Shown here piece after piece: positions 8,443 to 17,300 of a DNA stretch of 64,000 nucleotides. Position 1 is the first letter of the stretch; each line of letters opens with the position of its first letter. The stretch comes from Devosia sp. YIM 151766 (GTDB lineage: Bacteria; Pseudomonadota; Alphaproteobacteria; Rhizobiales; Devosiaceae): positions 1,116,001-1,180,000 of the forward strand of contig NZ_CP127251.1 of assembly GCF_030285925.1 (NCBI RefSeq), given 5' to 3'. The notes beneath the pieces were generated by a model that did no database searches, was not told where the DNA came from, and was given only the letters and a program-made list of their open reading frames with translations. The translations under genes were made by a program, and so were the position numbers.

Positions 8443-9711
8443 ATGCGCCGTCTCATTGCTTTTATGGCAATTTTTCTTATGTCTCCCGGGGTCTGGGCTC
8501 AGACTCCGGGATTTTCTGAAATACAGATTGCTGTAGAATCTGGCCATTGGGACCGGGCCCATCGCCTTGCCGGTGCAGCCGACAAGGCGGCTGCACGTGG
8601 AGATTTTTATAAAGCCTATGTTCTTGCCCAATCCATAAGCCTTGATGGACGATGCCTGGAGGCGCTGCCGATCTATCGTGCCATTCTTGAGGCTAGCCCG
8701 CTGTTCTTGCCGGCTTTGGACCAGGCATTTCTGTGCGAAATGACCACCGGAGACAGTCAATCCGCCCTGCAACGCCTGGACACATTACTCGCCATTCTGC
8801 CGGAGGGCCCACAACGCCAGAATGTTTTACGCATCAAAGAAGGATTGGCGCCATCTGTGGCAATAGGCGGGTATTTTGATATTGCCCCGTCGACCAATGC
8901 CAATCGGCAAACCCATGCCGAAAGGCTCGGCCCCTTGACCATTGCGCCAGAAAGCCGGGGGCAAGCTGGCCTTCTGGTGTCCTCAGGCCTGACGGCAACG
9001 GTTCCGATCGCCCGTAATCTCGGTTTTTCCCTTGTAGCGGTGGGGCGCGCAGAATGGAGCTACGATACGGTCCGCCAACTGTTCGCACCCGCCTTGACTG
9101 TGGAATTGCCGGCCACCTTTGGGTCCGTTGGACAGCCGATTTTCTCCGTCGCTCCCTATGTCACGCTCGATTTCGAGGAGACGACCTTGGCGCGGCTGCG
9201 CGCGGGTGTACGTGGATCGGTTGGAAGCAGCCTGTCCTCGACTGTCTCCCTTCACGCCAGTGGCGCTATCTATGCCGACCGTTACGAGTTCCTGCCCCAT
9301 CGAGATGGCGTGGGCACGATAGGCACAATGGGCCTGTCATGGTCGGCAGCGCCCTCGACCCTGGTTCATAGTGCGGCGACCCTAAAACATAACGGCACAT
9401 ATGATCAGAATTACGCCACGACGGAGTTGTCGGCGCGGATTGGCCTAGAACATATATTTGACGCGGGCCTGATCCTTGGCCTGACCGGGGAGAGTGGCAT
9501 CCGGTGGCACAATCGGCCTCCCCCTTTATCAGTGGGAAGCAATCAAACGGATTTTTTCAGCTCAGGTCGGATAGAAGCCAGCCATCGGGAGCTGACCATC
9601 GGTCCGTTCATGCCAACACTTTACTATAAGTACAGTACGCAGAGCTCGGACAATCTGTTCTTTGCTCATGATAGTTCCGATTTTGGCGTGCGCTTGCGAA
9701 CCAAATTCTAA
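8443..9711 (+). CDS. Slam-type outer-membrane translocator (type XI secretion, DUF560)
   Basis: 422 residues. A Sec signal peptide (cleavage after GVWAQ) is followed by a short N-terminal helical TPR-like region (residues about 25-130: LAGAADKAAARGDFYKAYVL, then CLEALPIYRAILEASP). From about residue 145 (APSVAIGGYFDIAPSTNANR) there is a beta-barrel of alternating strands ending in the aromatic outer-membrane signature DFGVRLRTKF. This is the Slam layout: periplasmic TPR plus a 14-strand barrel, which moves surface lipoproteins or soluble hemophores across the outer membrane. Its cargo is probably the lipoprotein encoded just upstream. The stop overlaps the stop of the converging symporter gene by four bases. 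Confidence 0.85.
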   Translation: MRRLIAFMAIFLMSPGVWAQTPGFSEIQIAVESGHWDRAHRLAGAADKAAARGDFYKAYVLAQSISLDGRCLEALPIYRAILEASPLFLPALDQAFLCEMTTGDSQSALQRLDTLLAILPEGPQRQNVLRIKEGLAPSVAIGGYFDIAPSTNANRQTHAERLGPLTIAPESRGQAGLLVSSGLTATVPIARNLGFSLVAVGRAEWSYDTVRQLFAPALTVELPATFGSVGQPIFSVAPYVTLDFEETTLARLRAGVRGSVGSSLSSTVSLHASGAIYADRYEFLPHRDGVGTIGTMGLSWSAAPSTLVHSAATLKHNGTYDQNYATTELSARIGLEHIFDAGLILGLTGESGIRWHNRPPPLSVGSNQTDFFSSGRIEASHRELTIGPFMPTLYYKYSTQSSDNLFFAHDSSDFGVRLRTKF

Positions 9712-11087
9712 GCCTCACTTGGCACCCGCTTGACTTTGCTTAAAGCTAGTGTGGCAATCAGGCAAAAAACGGCAAGCATGAGGGGAACACAGATTGTTGC
9801 AAGGAAAATACCGTCGATCGTGGCTTGGTTTTGCTCAAGCTTGCCAGATATATGGCCGGTCACAGATAGAAGCGCGCCATTGAGAAGAACGGCGCATCCG
9901 CCGGCCAATTTGTTAGAAAAGGTGAATATTGACGTAGACAGGCCATCGCGTGTGGTACCGGTTGTGATCCGATATTGGTCAGCTGCGTCAGGCACCATCG
10001 ACCAGGGGAAGATGCTTAAGGCACTGATAGCGAAACCAGCCAACACGGCCACTACGAACAGCATTACACTCAGGCCCGACCCTGGCGTGATGGTGGCGGT
10101 AAACGCCAAAAAGACCATGAAGACAAGAAGGCCGCCGATAAGGCTTCTAGGTTTTCCAAGCCTGCGCCCGATCGCAACCCAAAATGGAAGCGCGAGAATG
10201 GATGTTAAAAACACCGTTCCCAGAATGAGCGCCTGATAGTCTTTTTGTACGCCGATATAAGACTCCAGATAAAATGGTAGAATAGACTGGATTGAGACCA
10301 TGCTGAGTACGGACAGGAAGAAAGCGGCAACCATCAGCAAGAAGCCGGGAACGAATGGAGCCCGCCTTAGATCACTCCATAACCCCTTGAAAGGTTCGGA
10401 GACCCGGCGGGCATTTTGTTCGGGTACCAGCAGTAGGAAGGGGATGTAAACGAGGACGGCGATGGCTGCCAATCCTGCAGCAGCAAACCACCAGGAGCGC
10501 GGCTCCGTCAGCGCCAGGGACGAGGCTCCATCGATTAACGTAATCAGGGCCGGCACCCCCGCGATGGCGAAGATCAGTGAGAGAAATATCAAGGCAGTAT
10601 CGGTACCGATCTGCGCTGTTCGCCCGTTATGATCAGTTTCGTATTTGGGCAGCATGGCCAGCCGCGGAATCGAAACAAAAGTATAGCCCAGAGCAAACAC
10701 GGCGAAAGTTACCGCAGCCAACGCCGCTCTAGACAATGCCCCCTCAACCATGAGCGGCGCTATCCAGAGCAGAACAAAAGTTATTGCAGCCAGCGGCAGG
10801 GCGAGCACGATGATCTTCTTTCGACCGTACCCGCCTTTGTTAGTATCAACCCACCTACCCACGAGCGGGTCAAGAATTGCATCTACAACCCGCCCGAATA
10901 TGAACGCTAATCCTGCGATTAGGGGGTGTATAGAAACAATGCTGACCAGGTAATAAAAATACCATGAATTGACTGTCGCAAACAGGATGGTGACCGAGAC
11001 TTCAGGAGCAGCAAAGGCAAGCCGTTTTCTCAAGGGTGGGATCAGGGCGTGAGGGCCGGTTCGCTGATCGGATGATGTCTGGCTCAT
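9708..11087 (-). CDS. GPH-family (MelB-type) sugar:cation symporter
   Basis: 459 residues with twelve predicted membrane segments. The MelB/GPH signatures are visible: RVVDAILDPLVGRWVDT in the loop between helices 2 and 3, GYGRKKIIVLALPL, and SIFPWSMVPDAADQYRITTG in the C-terminal half. The family imports glycosides, pentosides or hexuronides with H+ or Na+. Its ATG overlaps the stop of the LuxR/pseudo-hydrolase gene (ATGA), so regulator and transporter are one transcript, and the regulator may sense the transported compound. No sugar-degrading enzyme lies nearby, so the substrate is open. Confidence 0.88.
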   Translation of the reverse strand: MSQTSSDQRTGPHALIPPLRKRLAFAAPEVSVTILFATVNSWYFYYLVSIVSIHPLIAGLAFIFGRVVDAILDPLVGRWVDTNKGGYGRKKIIVLALPLAAITFVLLWIAPLMVEGALSRAALAAVTFAVFALGYTFVSIPRLAMLPKYETDHNGRTAQIGTDTALIFLSLIFAIAGVPALITLIDGASSLALTEPRSWWFAAAGLAAIAVLVYIPFLLLVPEQNARRVSEPFKGLWSDLRRAPFVPGFLLMVAAFFLSVLSMVSIQSILPFYLESYIGVQKDYQALILGTVFLTSILALPFWVAIGRRLGKPRSLIGGLLVFMVFLAFTATITPGSGLSVMLFVVAVLAGFAISALSIFPWSMVPDAADQYRITTGTTRDGLSTSIFTFSNKLAGGCAVLLNGALLSVTGHISGKLEQNQATIDGIFLATICVPLMLAVFCLIATLALSKVKRVPSEA

Positions 11088-12661
11088 GCGACGAGCCGAT
11101 CAGCAATCCGTGACAGCACGCTTCGCAGGTGATCGTAATAAAGCAATTGTCCTGCACCTTCTATTTTATGCAACTGCGCCATTGGAAGCTTCGAAACCAG
11201 CGCCTCGATCAAAGGCAGCGGATGAATTTCGTCGTTATCTCCGTGCAGAAAGTGCATTTCAACGTTAAGCCCCGAGGCTTTTTCCCAGTCGAGAGCACGT
11301 TGAAAACCGAAGTCGTGTCGCGCAGAAGAAACTGAATTTATCAGTGCTTCGCGGAAGCGTTGTCCTGCAAAGCGCTTCGAGAGTTCCTCTTCAACAATGG
11401 CGCTATCCGCCTCGCTAACTCGAAACTGACGACGTATGAAATGCGGGAATCGTTCTTTGGTGAGTGCTTTCCGTCGAAAATACTCCATGGCTGCGCCCAT
11501 AATTGTCTGATTTCGGCTGGCAAGCGCTAAGAGGCCTCTGGCCAGACGCCTGGCACCATGCTTGGGCCGCCCCTCAAGCAAACACGCCCCAGCAAAGAAA
11601 AGAGCCTCAATATGCTCGGGGTTTGCCTCAGTATAGGCCAGCGCCACTTTAGAACTAGCAGCATAGGAGAGAAGCGCAGTTCTGCCCTGGCAAAAGACCT
11701 GATGGACCAGCTCAATGCCACGACAGGCGTGCTCGATTTGTTGCGCTTCAGATAAGATCGGATCATCCGGTGCGTTGAGCCCGTTTCGTAGAGGCCAGAG
11801 CAGGCGCAGGCCCAATTCGTTGAGCAGTGCAATGTCCTGAGGCCTTATATCTGGTGGAACGATTGCATGGAGCACAATGACAGGCGTGCCCGTTTTGGGG
11901 CCCATATCAAGAATGCGGTGGCTTTGATTATTGTTATCGACGAGCACCAGTGAGCGCACCTCCTGTGGGAGGTAGTTGATGACATAGCGATAGAAAGCGT
12001 CATTGGCCGGTGCATTCCTCGTCCCGAGCGCTGCGCCCAGAACTCCCGCCAGCCGCATGCTGACGATCCTCCCGATATCGCCCGTTGTTTCAAGCTCCAA
12101 CTGGTGCCTGAGTTCACGAGACTGGGTTTTTAGGGTGTCGTTCGATTTCCTATCCAGTTTGGCGATTTCTCCTAGGGAGAAACCAGCAATGCAACACGTC
12201 ACGACGCGTTGCAACGCAGGCGTGATCTTCGCTCCGGGGAAACAGCTTTTTAAGCACCCCGCAATCACGTTTGGCGACAAAATGACTATGTGCCCGCTGG
12301 AGCGACCCGAACGGTCATCAATGAAAGCGAACAAGGTCGATCCGCGAAGAATGAAGTCGTTTTGGTTCCCGCGCCCTCTTTCCAGAAGCATGTTCTGGAT
12401 ATCAGACCTCAATGAGGAGGAGGTGCTGGCTAATTTCCATTTGACATATTGCAGGACCGGGACCCGCCAGCCGTCGATCTCACAAGAAGTTTCGATATTG
12501 GCCCCGTCTTTTTCCAGCCAATGATCGAACGCATCGCGTTCGTGTTGGTATAGATGATGTAGGGCATCATTGACTGCATCGGTCATTTTCAGATGTTCGG
12601 AAGCCTGTTTTTGGAGGCCGATGCTCTCCCCCACTCCCTGCCTCGGTGCCGTCGCGGTCAT
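11084..12661 (-). CDS. LuxR-type DNA-binding domain fused to a catalytically dead alpha/beta-hydrolase domain
   Basis: About 525 residues from ATG 12661; TTG 12673 and ATG 12586 are also possible, as none has a clear Shine-Dalgarno. Residues about 150-200 form a LuxR-like helix-turn-helix (RVVTCCIAGFSLGEIAKLDR then NDTLKTQSRELRHQL). Residues about 260-525 form an alpha/beta-hydrolase fold (VIVLHAIVPP, PLRNGLNAPDD, MHFLHGDNDEIHPL). At the nucleophile elbow, where GxSxG is expected, the sequence is SYAAS, and the catalytic histidine position in IEGAGQLLYYDH is Gln. Both key residues are absent while the fold is kept, so the domain is probably a ligand sensor. It overlaps the downstream symporter by four bases and probably regulates it. 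Confidence 0.78.
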   Translation of the reverse strand: MTATAPRQGVGESIGLQKQASEHLKMTDAVNDALHHLYQHERDAFDHWLEKDGANIETSCEIDGWRVPVLQYVKWKLASTSSSLRSDIQNMLLERGRGNQNDFILRGSTLFAFIDDRSGRSSGHIVILSPNVIAGCLKSCFPGAKITPALQRVVTCCIAGFSLGEIAKLDRKSNDTLKTQSRELRHQLELETTGDIGRIVSMRLAGVLGAALGTRNAPANDAFYRYVINYLPQEVRSLVLVDNNNQSHRILDMGPKTGTPVIVLHAIVPPDIRPQDIALLNELGLRLLWPLRNGLNAPDDPILSEAQQIEHACRGIELVHQVFCQGRTALLSYAASSKVALAYTEANPEHIEALFFAGACLLEGRPKHGARRLARGLLALASRNQTIMGAAMEYFRRKALTKERFPHFIRRQFRVSEADSAIVEEELSKRFAGQRFREALINSVSSARHDFGFQRALDWEKASGLNVEMHFLHGDNDEIHPLPLIEALVSKLPMAQLHKIEGAGQLLYYDHLRSVLSRIADRLVA

Positions 12662-13170
12662 AACGGGCAACAAGGCGTGATGGCATGGTTTATTCCAAAA
12701 TAGACCAATTGGCAGAACATATCGCCAAGCCCCCCGTTAAATGACGAGTTAAAGCCAAAGCAACCACAACAGAATATACATTCTGGCTGCAGACGCAGCA
12801 GGAGCCAAGCACTTTTGCGATGTTGCGATGATTATGGGCCTCATATCGACCTTGCTTGATATCCAAATTGCCTACCTTGTGGGCACAACCGGTCGTCCGC
12901 GCAGGACAACCGTGTCGCGCCGGTGAAGGCGCCTTGCGACGATGGATGTCTGTCGTCAGATCATTTGGCTCAGATTGGGTCGCCGATTGGCAGAGTGTTG
13001 CCTCGTCCTGGGTAGATGTTATGTGGCGAGCTTGCGGTGCTGCAAGCGTCAGGTAGGGGCGCGCGACAGCCTAGCTTAAGGTTTTAAGGCATACCCTCGA
13101 CAACGGCCGACCGGCGACTGCAATGGGAGCTGACTTGGTAATCGCTCCATGATGACAATACCAACGGCTG
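12662..13170. other. Intergenic stretch with no recognisable gene
   Basis: About 500 bp between the LuxR/pseudo-hydrolase start and the IS630 remnant. It must contain the promoter of the regulator-symporter operon near 12670-12780. A 66-codon open frame at 12856-13056 shows no family resemblance and no good start signal. The end nearest 13141-13170 probably includes one terminal sequence of the broken IS630 element. Confidence 0.5.
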
Positions 13171-13727
13171 TTATGATTGACCGATATGTGCCCACTTGCG
13201 CATGCCGATGGACTTGAAGATTTCGGGTTGTTCGACGAGGTTGTTGCAGGCTTTGGCAGGCGGCGTCGATGATGGCGCCGTAGTTACCGAAGACGCGATT
13301 AGGAGAGCCAGTTCTGCCTAAGGTACCGCCAGAAGTTCTCGACCGCGTTTAGTTCGGGAGAGCGAGAGGGCAGGAAGATCAGCGTCATGTTTTTCGGGAG
13401 GGTGAGCTTTTCGGTCGTATGCCAACCGGCGCGATCGAACAGCAAGACGGCGTGAGTACCGCGCTGGACGCGACTGCCGATCTCATCGATGTGAAGTTGC
13501 ATGGCGAAGTTATCGGCATCAGGGCAGCGCCAGGCTGGCACCTTTACCCTTTGCCGGGCAGATGGCGCCGAACAGATAGACGTTCTGATAGCGCTGATCC
13601 GCCGGTTGCCGTGGCCGGGGTCCACGCCTTGCCCAGAGCCGGACAATCCCGTTTTTTTGGCCTATGCGCGCCTCGTCCTGGAACCAGATTTCGATCGGCT
13701 TGCCGTGGGCCGATATGAGCCTTAAGC
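13171..13727 (-). pseudogene. IS630-family transposase, 5'-truncated and frameshifted
   Basis: Several frames together give the C-terminal two-thirds of an IS630/Tc1-type DDE transposase. One frame has the first catalytic Asp in PIEIWFQDEARIGQKNGIV and YLFGAICPAKGKGASLALP. A second has LLFDRAGWHTTEKLTLPKN and LPSRSPELNAVENFWRYLRQ, with the second Asp and the final Glu. An extra base creates TAA at 13299-13301; after further shifts the reading continues NRVFGNYGAIIDAA, then NLVEQPEIFKSIGMRKWAHI to a stop at 13171. The N-terminal HTH part is missing because the sequence switches to IS256-like sequence near 13727. Inactive. Confidence 0.85.
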
Positions 13728-14008
13728 GCCTCGATGGCGTTGGTGGTGTAGATGATGCGCCGCACGCTCTCGGGAAAGCCGAAGAAGGGGATGACATGTT
13801 CCCAGTTTCGCCGCCAACTCAGCGCGATCGTCTGGTAGCGCTGGCCCCAGTAGCCGGCCCCGAACTCTTCGAGCGCCTTTAGCCCGGCCTCGGCGTCCCT
13901 GGCGGAAAGCGCCTTCTTCAGGTCGTCGAGCAGTCCGTCCCTGGAAAACACCTCGCTGGGTTCGCGGCCCGCAAGCAGCCGGCCAAGTAGTTCTTTCTCA
14001 ATTGCCAT
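13725..14008 (-). pseudogene. IS256-family transposase remnant with internal deletion
   Basis: From an ATG at 14008 (AAAGGAG upstream) the frame gives the family N-terminus MAIEKELLGRLLAGREPSEV with FSRDGLLDDLKKALS. It then jumps to a far downstream part of the transposase (GLKALEEFGAGYWGQRYQTI, SWRRNWEHVIPFFGFPESV, RRIIYTTNAIEAL). Most of the DDE core is missing, and after EAL the sequence changes to IS630 sequence read in the wrong frame. CACAAAATTCTTGAC, resembling IS256-type end sequences, lies upstream at about 14041-14058. It is a deletion derivative and cannot transpose by itself. Confidence 0.82.
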
Positions 14009-14447
14009 GTGATGATTCTCCTTTCCATCATCATGACCTCACGCACAAAATTCTTGACGGTCCCGTCCGATGGCGACCTCAGCCGCTCAAAGGCTTAAAC
14101 GGTAACGCTGAAACAACCGCGCGCACCCTCCCGCGGAACGGGTTCGTCCATGGGGTCGATGGCAGAACAGCATCGGGACTGCAAATCGGTCAAAACGACA
14201 CATTTCACAAGCACCCAAGCAAAGACCAGCGATAGTTCGACTCCAGCTCCATCAGCAACCGAACGCGACGGGGATCGAACATCGGAAATACGTCGCCAAG
14301 AGCCCTTATATTTCAATGGCCTACACGGCTATTCACTAAAATGGCTTAGTCTTCAGCTCTAGAGAATATCGGCCTGGAGAGTCTGCTTTCGAGCCTTTTG
14401 ACGATGGAGCAGTGTTTAGCCCCATCGCTATAACCCTCGAAAACAAT
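14009..14447. other. Intergenic stretch between IS256 remnant and tRNA-Ser; no gene seen
   Basis: Apart from the presumed IS256 end near 14041-14058, nothing recognisable is coded on either strand. Short open frames at 14095-14362 lack ribosome binding sites and family resemblance. I looked for a second copy of the tRNA 3' end as an attachment site and found none here. Confidence 0.5.
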
Positions 14448-14471
14448 GAGAAAATCCGGCCGCAGCCGGAT
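14448..14471 (-). terminator. Rho-independent terminator of tRNA-Ser
   Basis: On the - strand ATCCGGC, loop TGCG, GCCGGAT, then TTTTCTC. The stem occupies 14454-14471, about 27 bases past the tRNA CCA end, and fits termination of the tRNA transcript. Confidence 0.75.
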
Positions 14472-14497
14472 CGGGAGAACACTTTCGCAGAGACAAG

Positions 14498-14587
14498 TGG
14501 CGGAGAGGAAGGGATTCGAACCCTCGAGACAGTTGCCCATCTGCACCCTTAGCAGGGGTGTGCCTTCGACCACTCGGCCACCTCTCC
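14498..14587 (-). tRNA. tRNA-Ser (anticodon GCU)
   Basis: 90 nt on the - strand including an encoded CCA. The acceptor arms GGAGAGG (14587-14581) and CCTCTCC (14508-14502) pair perfectly, with discriminator G. The D-arm begins GGCCGAGTGG. The anticodon loop is CTGCTAA, anticodon GCT, reading AGC/AGU. A long variable arm (GCAGATGGGCAACTGTC) marks a class II tRNA, and the T-arm is GAGGGTTCGAATCCC. It sits at the boundary between the IS-rich accessory region (on its 3' side) and core genes. Confidence 0.97.
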
Positions 14588-14821
14588 GGCGCGGTCGGGT
14601 CTAGCGGCAGGGCTGCGGGATGGCAAGTGGTTTTTGTCTGTGGTGGCGGGGGCCGGGGGAAATGATCGTCGCGCCCGCTTTGTCCGCCATTCCGGCAATA
14701 ACTTCCTAAGCATAAAAACCATGAATGTCGCAGGCGGGCCTTGGTTCGGCGCCAAGTAACAGCTCCGTAAGAGAATTTTCTTACAGCTGCCGCTTATCCG
14801 GCCGCTTTGTCAGGTGTTTGC

Positions 14822-17257
14822 GTGATTGAATTTTTTCTCCGGGGCCATGATCTGCCGCTGGTCCTGCTGGCGGCCGCCGTCTGCCTGATTGCGGCCTATG
14901 CCTGTATTGGCCTCATGCAACATGCCCGCCGGGCATCGGGCCGCATGCGCCATGTGTGGAATGCCGTGTCGGCGCTGTCGGTCGGCCTGGGCATCTGGGC
15001 CACCCATTTCATTGCCATCCTGGCCTTCCGTCCGGGCTTCGCGCTCTCCTACGATCTGGGCCTCACCGCGCTGTCGCTGCTGATCGCGATTCTGGTCTGC
15101 GGCACCGGCATCGGCCTTGCGGTGCACAGCCGTGGCCGCATCGACCGCATTCTGGGCGGAGCAACGGTCGGCGTCGGCATTTCCGCCATGCATTATACCG
15201 GCATTGCCGCCCTCATGCTGGAGGGGGACATCATCTGGCAATCGGGCGCCGCGACCCTTTCCGTTCTGGCCGGCATGGCGCTGGCCGCGCTGTCCTTTGC
15301 CGCCACGCTGCGCCAGGGCTGGCGCTGGAACCTGGCCGCGGCGGGCCTGCTCACCGCCGCCATTTGTGCCTTGCATTTCACCGCCATGGCCGCGGCCGAT
15401 TTCAGCAATTGCCTGCCGGCCACCGAGGGGGCCGAATTGGATAGCGGCCTGATGTCGGTGATCGTGGCACTCATCTCCATCCTGGTGCTCGCCGCCGCCA
15501 TCGGTAGCCTGGTGCTCGACGAGGCCGACAATCGCCGCACCGCCCGCGAAGCGGCCCGCCGCGCTGCCGATGCCCGGCGCGTGGCCGAGGCCAATGACCG
15601 GCTCAATCTGGCGCTGGCGCATATGGGGCAGGGGCTCGCCCTGTTCGATCGGGATGGCGCGCTGCAATTGCACAATCAGCGTCTGGCCGACCTTCTCGGT
15701 TTTTCCATGGATGCCAACCTGATCGGCACCAGCCTGGCGGAAATTCTTCGCCGCAGCCACCTCGCCTTCGGCCTTGCGGCCGATGAGGCCGGCTATCGGG
15801 CGGCCGAGCTGGCGGGCCAATATCGCCAATTGATCGATGAGGGCGGTGGCGAGATCGTACAGCCCATTTCCGACGACCGCGCCTTCCGGGTGCGGCATAG
15901 CCCGGCGGGCGACGGCGCCTGGATCACCACGGTGGAAGACATTTCCGAAAGCCGGCGCAATGCCGCCGCCATCACCCATCTCGCGCATCACGATTCGCTC
16001 ACCGGCCTGCCCAACCGCATCCGCTTCGGCCAGGTGCTGGCCGCCGGTTTGCAGGCCCTCGGTTCGCCCGAGGAAAAACTGGCAATCGTTGCGCTGGATC
16101 TCGACCGGTTCAAGGACATCAATGACGGCCATGGCCATGCGGCCGGCGATCACGTGCTGCGAGTGCTGGCCGAGCGCTTCGCCGCCTTCCTCAAGGACGG
16201 CGAAGTATTGGCGCGCCTGGGGGGCGATGAATTTGCCGCCATCAAGCCCTTTACCAATATGACCGCTCTGCGCGATTTTCTCGGCCGCATCGAACAGGCG
16301 ATCAACAGCCGGATCGCCTATGGCGAGGGCATGCTGGTCGTGGGGGGTAGTATCGGCGTCGCCATCGCGCCCGATGACGGCGTCGACGCCTCCAAGCTGC
16401 TCAACAATGCCGATCTGGCGCTCTACCGGGCCAAGGCCGAATTCGACCAGCGCATCTGCTATTACGAGCGCGAAATGGACGAGGCTTCCCGCCAGCGCCG
16501 CGCCATCGCCAAGGATCTGTGGGTTGCGGTGGAAACCAATGGTTTCCACCTGGCCTATCAGGTGCAGAAATCGGTCACGACCGGCGAGACGACCGGCTAC
16601 GAGGTGCTGCTGCGCTGGAACCGGCCCGGCCATGGCCCGGTTCCGCCGGGCGAATTCATTCCGATTGCCGAGGAATGCGGCGCCATCAACGCCATCGGCG
16701 CCTGGGTGCTGGCCAATGCCTGCCGCGAGGCTGCCACCTGGCCCGAACCGCACAAGATCGCCGTCAATGTCTCCGGGCTGCAATTGGCGCAGCTGGAATT
16801 GGTGGACCTGGTCAAGATGGTGCTCGACCAGACCGGTCTGGCGCCATCCCGGCTGGAACTGGAAGTCACCGAAACCGCCATCATCTCGGACCGCAAGCGG
16901 GCGCTGCTCGTGCTCAACCAGATCAAGGCGCTGGGTGTTTCCGTCGCCATCGACGATTTCGGCACCGGCTATTCCTCGCTGGATATCCTGCGCAGTTTCC
17001 CCTTCGACAAGATCAAGCTCGATCGCTCGTTCATGACCGAGGTGGAACGCGACGAACAGGCCAAGGCCATCGTTCGAGCCATCCTCGCGCTGGGCAAGAG
17101 CCTCTCGGTTCCGGTCCTGGCCGAGGGCGTGGAAACCACGGAGCAATTGAATGTCCTGCGCGCCGAGGGCTGCACCGAGGCGCAGGGCTTCCTGCTCGGC
17201 CGGCCCGGAACCATCAATTGGCAGCAATTGGATGGCGACGGGCGGCGCTTCGCTTGA
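14822..17257 (+). CDS. MHYT-GGDEF-EAL membrane protein, cyclic-di-GMP turnover
   Basis: About 811 residues from GTG 14822 (AGG eight bases upstream); a TTG at 14807 is possible. The N-terminal seven-helix MHYT sensor domain has repeated motifs: ATHFIAIL, AMHYTGIAAL and ALHFTAMAAADFS. This domain is proposed to bind copper and sense a diatomic gas or redox state. A PAS-like segment follows (LALAHMGQGLALFDRDGALQ), then a GGDEF domain with intact RLGGDEF near residue 465, and an EAL domain with YEVLLRW, DDFGTGYSSL and AEGVET. Both domains keep their signature residues, so diguanylate cyclase and phosphodiesterase activity are both possible. It is monocistronic and the first gene of the core region after the tRNA. 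Confidence 0.92.
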   Translation: MIEFFLRGHDLPLVLLAAAVCLIAAYACIGLMQHARRASGRMRHVWNAVSALSVGLGIWATHFIAILAFRPGFALSYDLGLTALSLLIAILVCGTGIGLAVHSRGRIDRILGGATVGVGISAMHYTGIAALMLEGDIIWQSGAATLSVLAGMALAALSFAATLRQGWRWNLAAAGLLTAAICALHFTAMAAADFSNCLPATEGAELDSGLMSVIVALISILVLAAAIGSLVLDEADNRRTAREAARRAADARRVAEANDRLNLALAHMGQGLALFDRDGALQLHNQRLADLLGFSMDANLIGTSLAEILRRSHLAFGLAADEAGYRAAELAGQYRQLIDEGGGEIVQPISDDRAFRVRHSPAGDGAWITTVEDISESRRNAAAITHLAHHDSLTGLPNRIRFGQVLAAGLQALGSPEEKLAIVALDLDRFKDINDGHGHAAGDHVLRVLAERFAAFLKDGEVLARLGGDEFAAIKPFTNMTALRDFLGRIEQAINSRIAYGEGMLVVGGSIGVAIAPDDGVDASKLLNNADLALYRAKAEFDQRICYYEREMDEASRQRRAIAKDLWVAVETNGFHLAYQVQKSVTTGETTGYEVLLRWNRPGHGPVPPGEFIPIAEECGAINAIGAWVLANACREAATWPEPHKIAVNVSGLQLAQLELVDLVKMVLDQTGLAPSRLELEVTETAIISDRKRALLVLNQIKALGVSVAIDDFGTGYSSLDILRSFPFDKIKLDRSFMTEVERDEQAKAIVRAILALGKSLSVPVLAEGVETTEQLNVLRAEGCTEAQGFLLGRPGTINWQQLDGDGRRFA

Positions 17258-17300
17258 GCCGGCCGCCTGGCAGCGGTGAGCGGGGCGGGCCGGCTTTGTA

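Noticed and set aside
12856..13056. 66-codon frame in the region before the IS630 relic
   Set aside because: No ribosome binding site, no recognisable family, surrounded by decayed IS sequence.
14095..14362. Short frames on both strands beside tRNA-Ser
   Set aside because: No family features or start signals; I also looked for an integrase fragment and an att repeat here and found neither.
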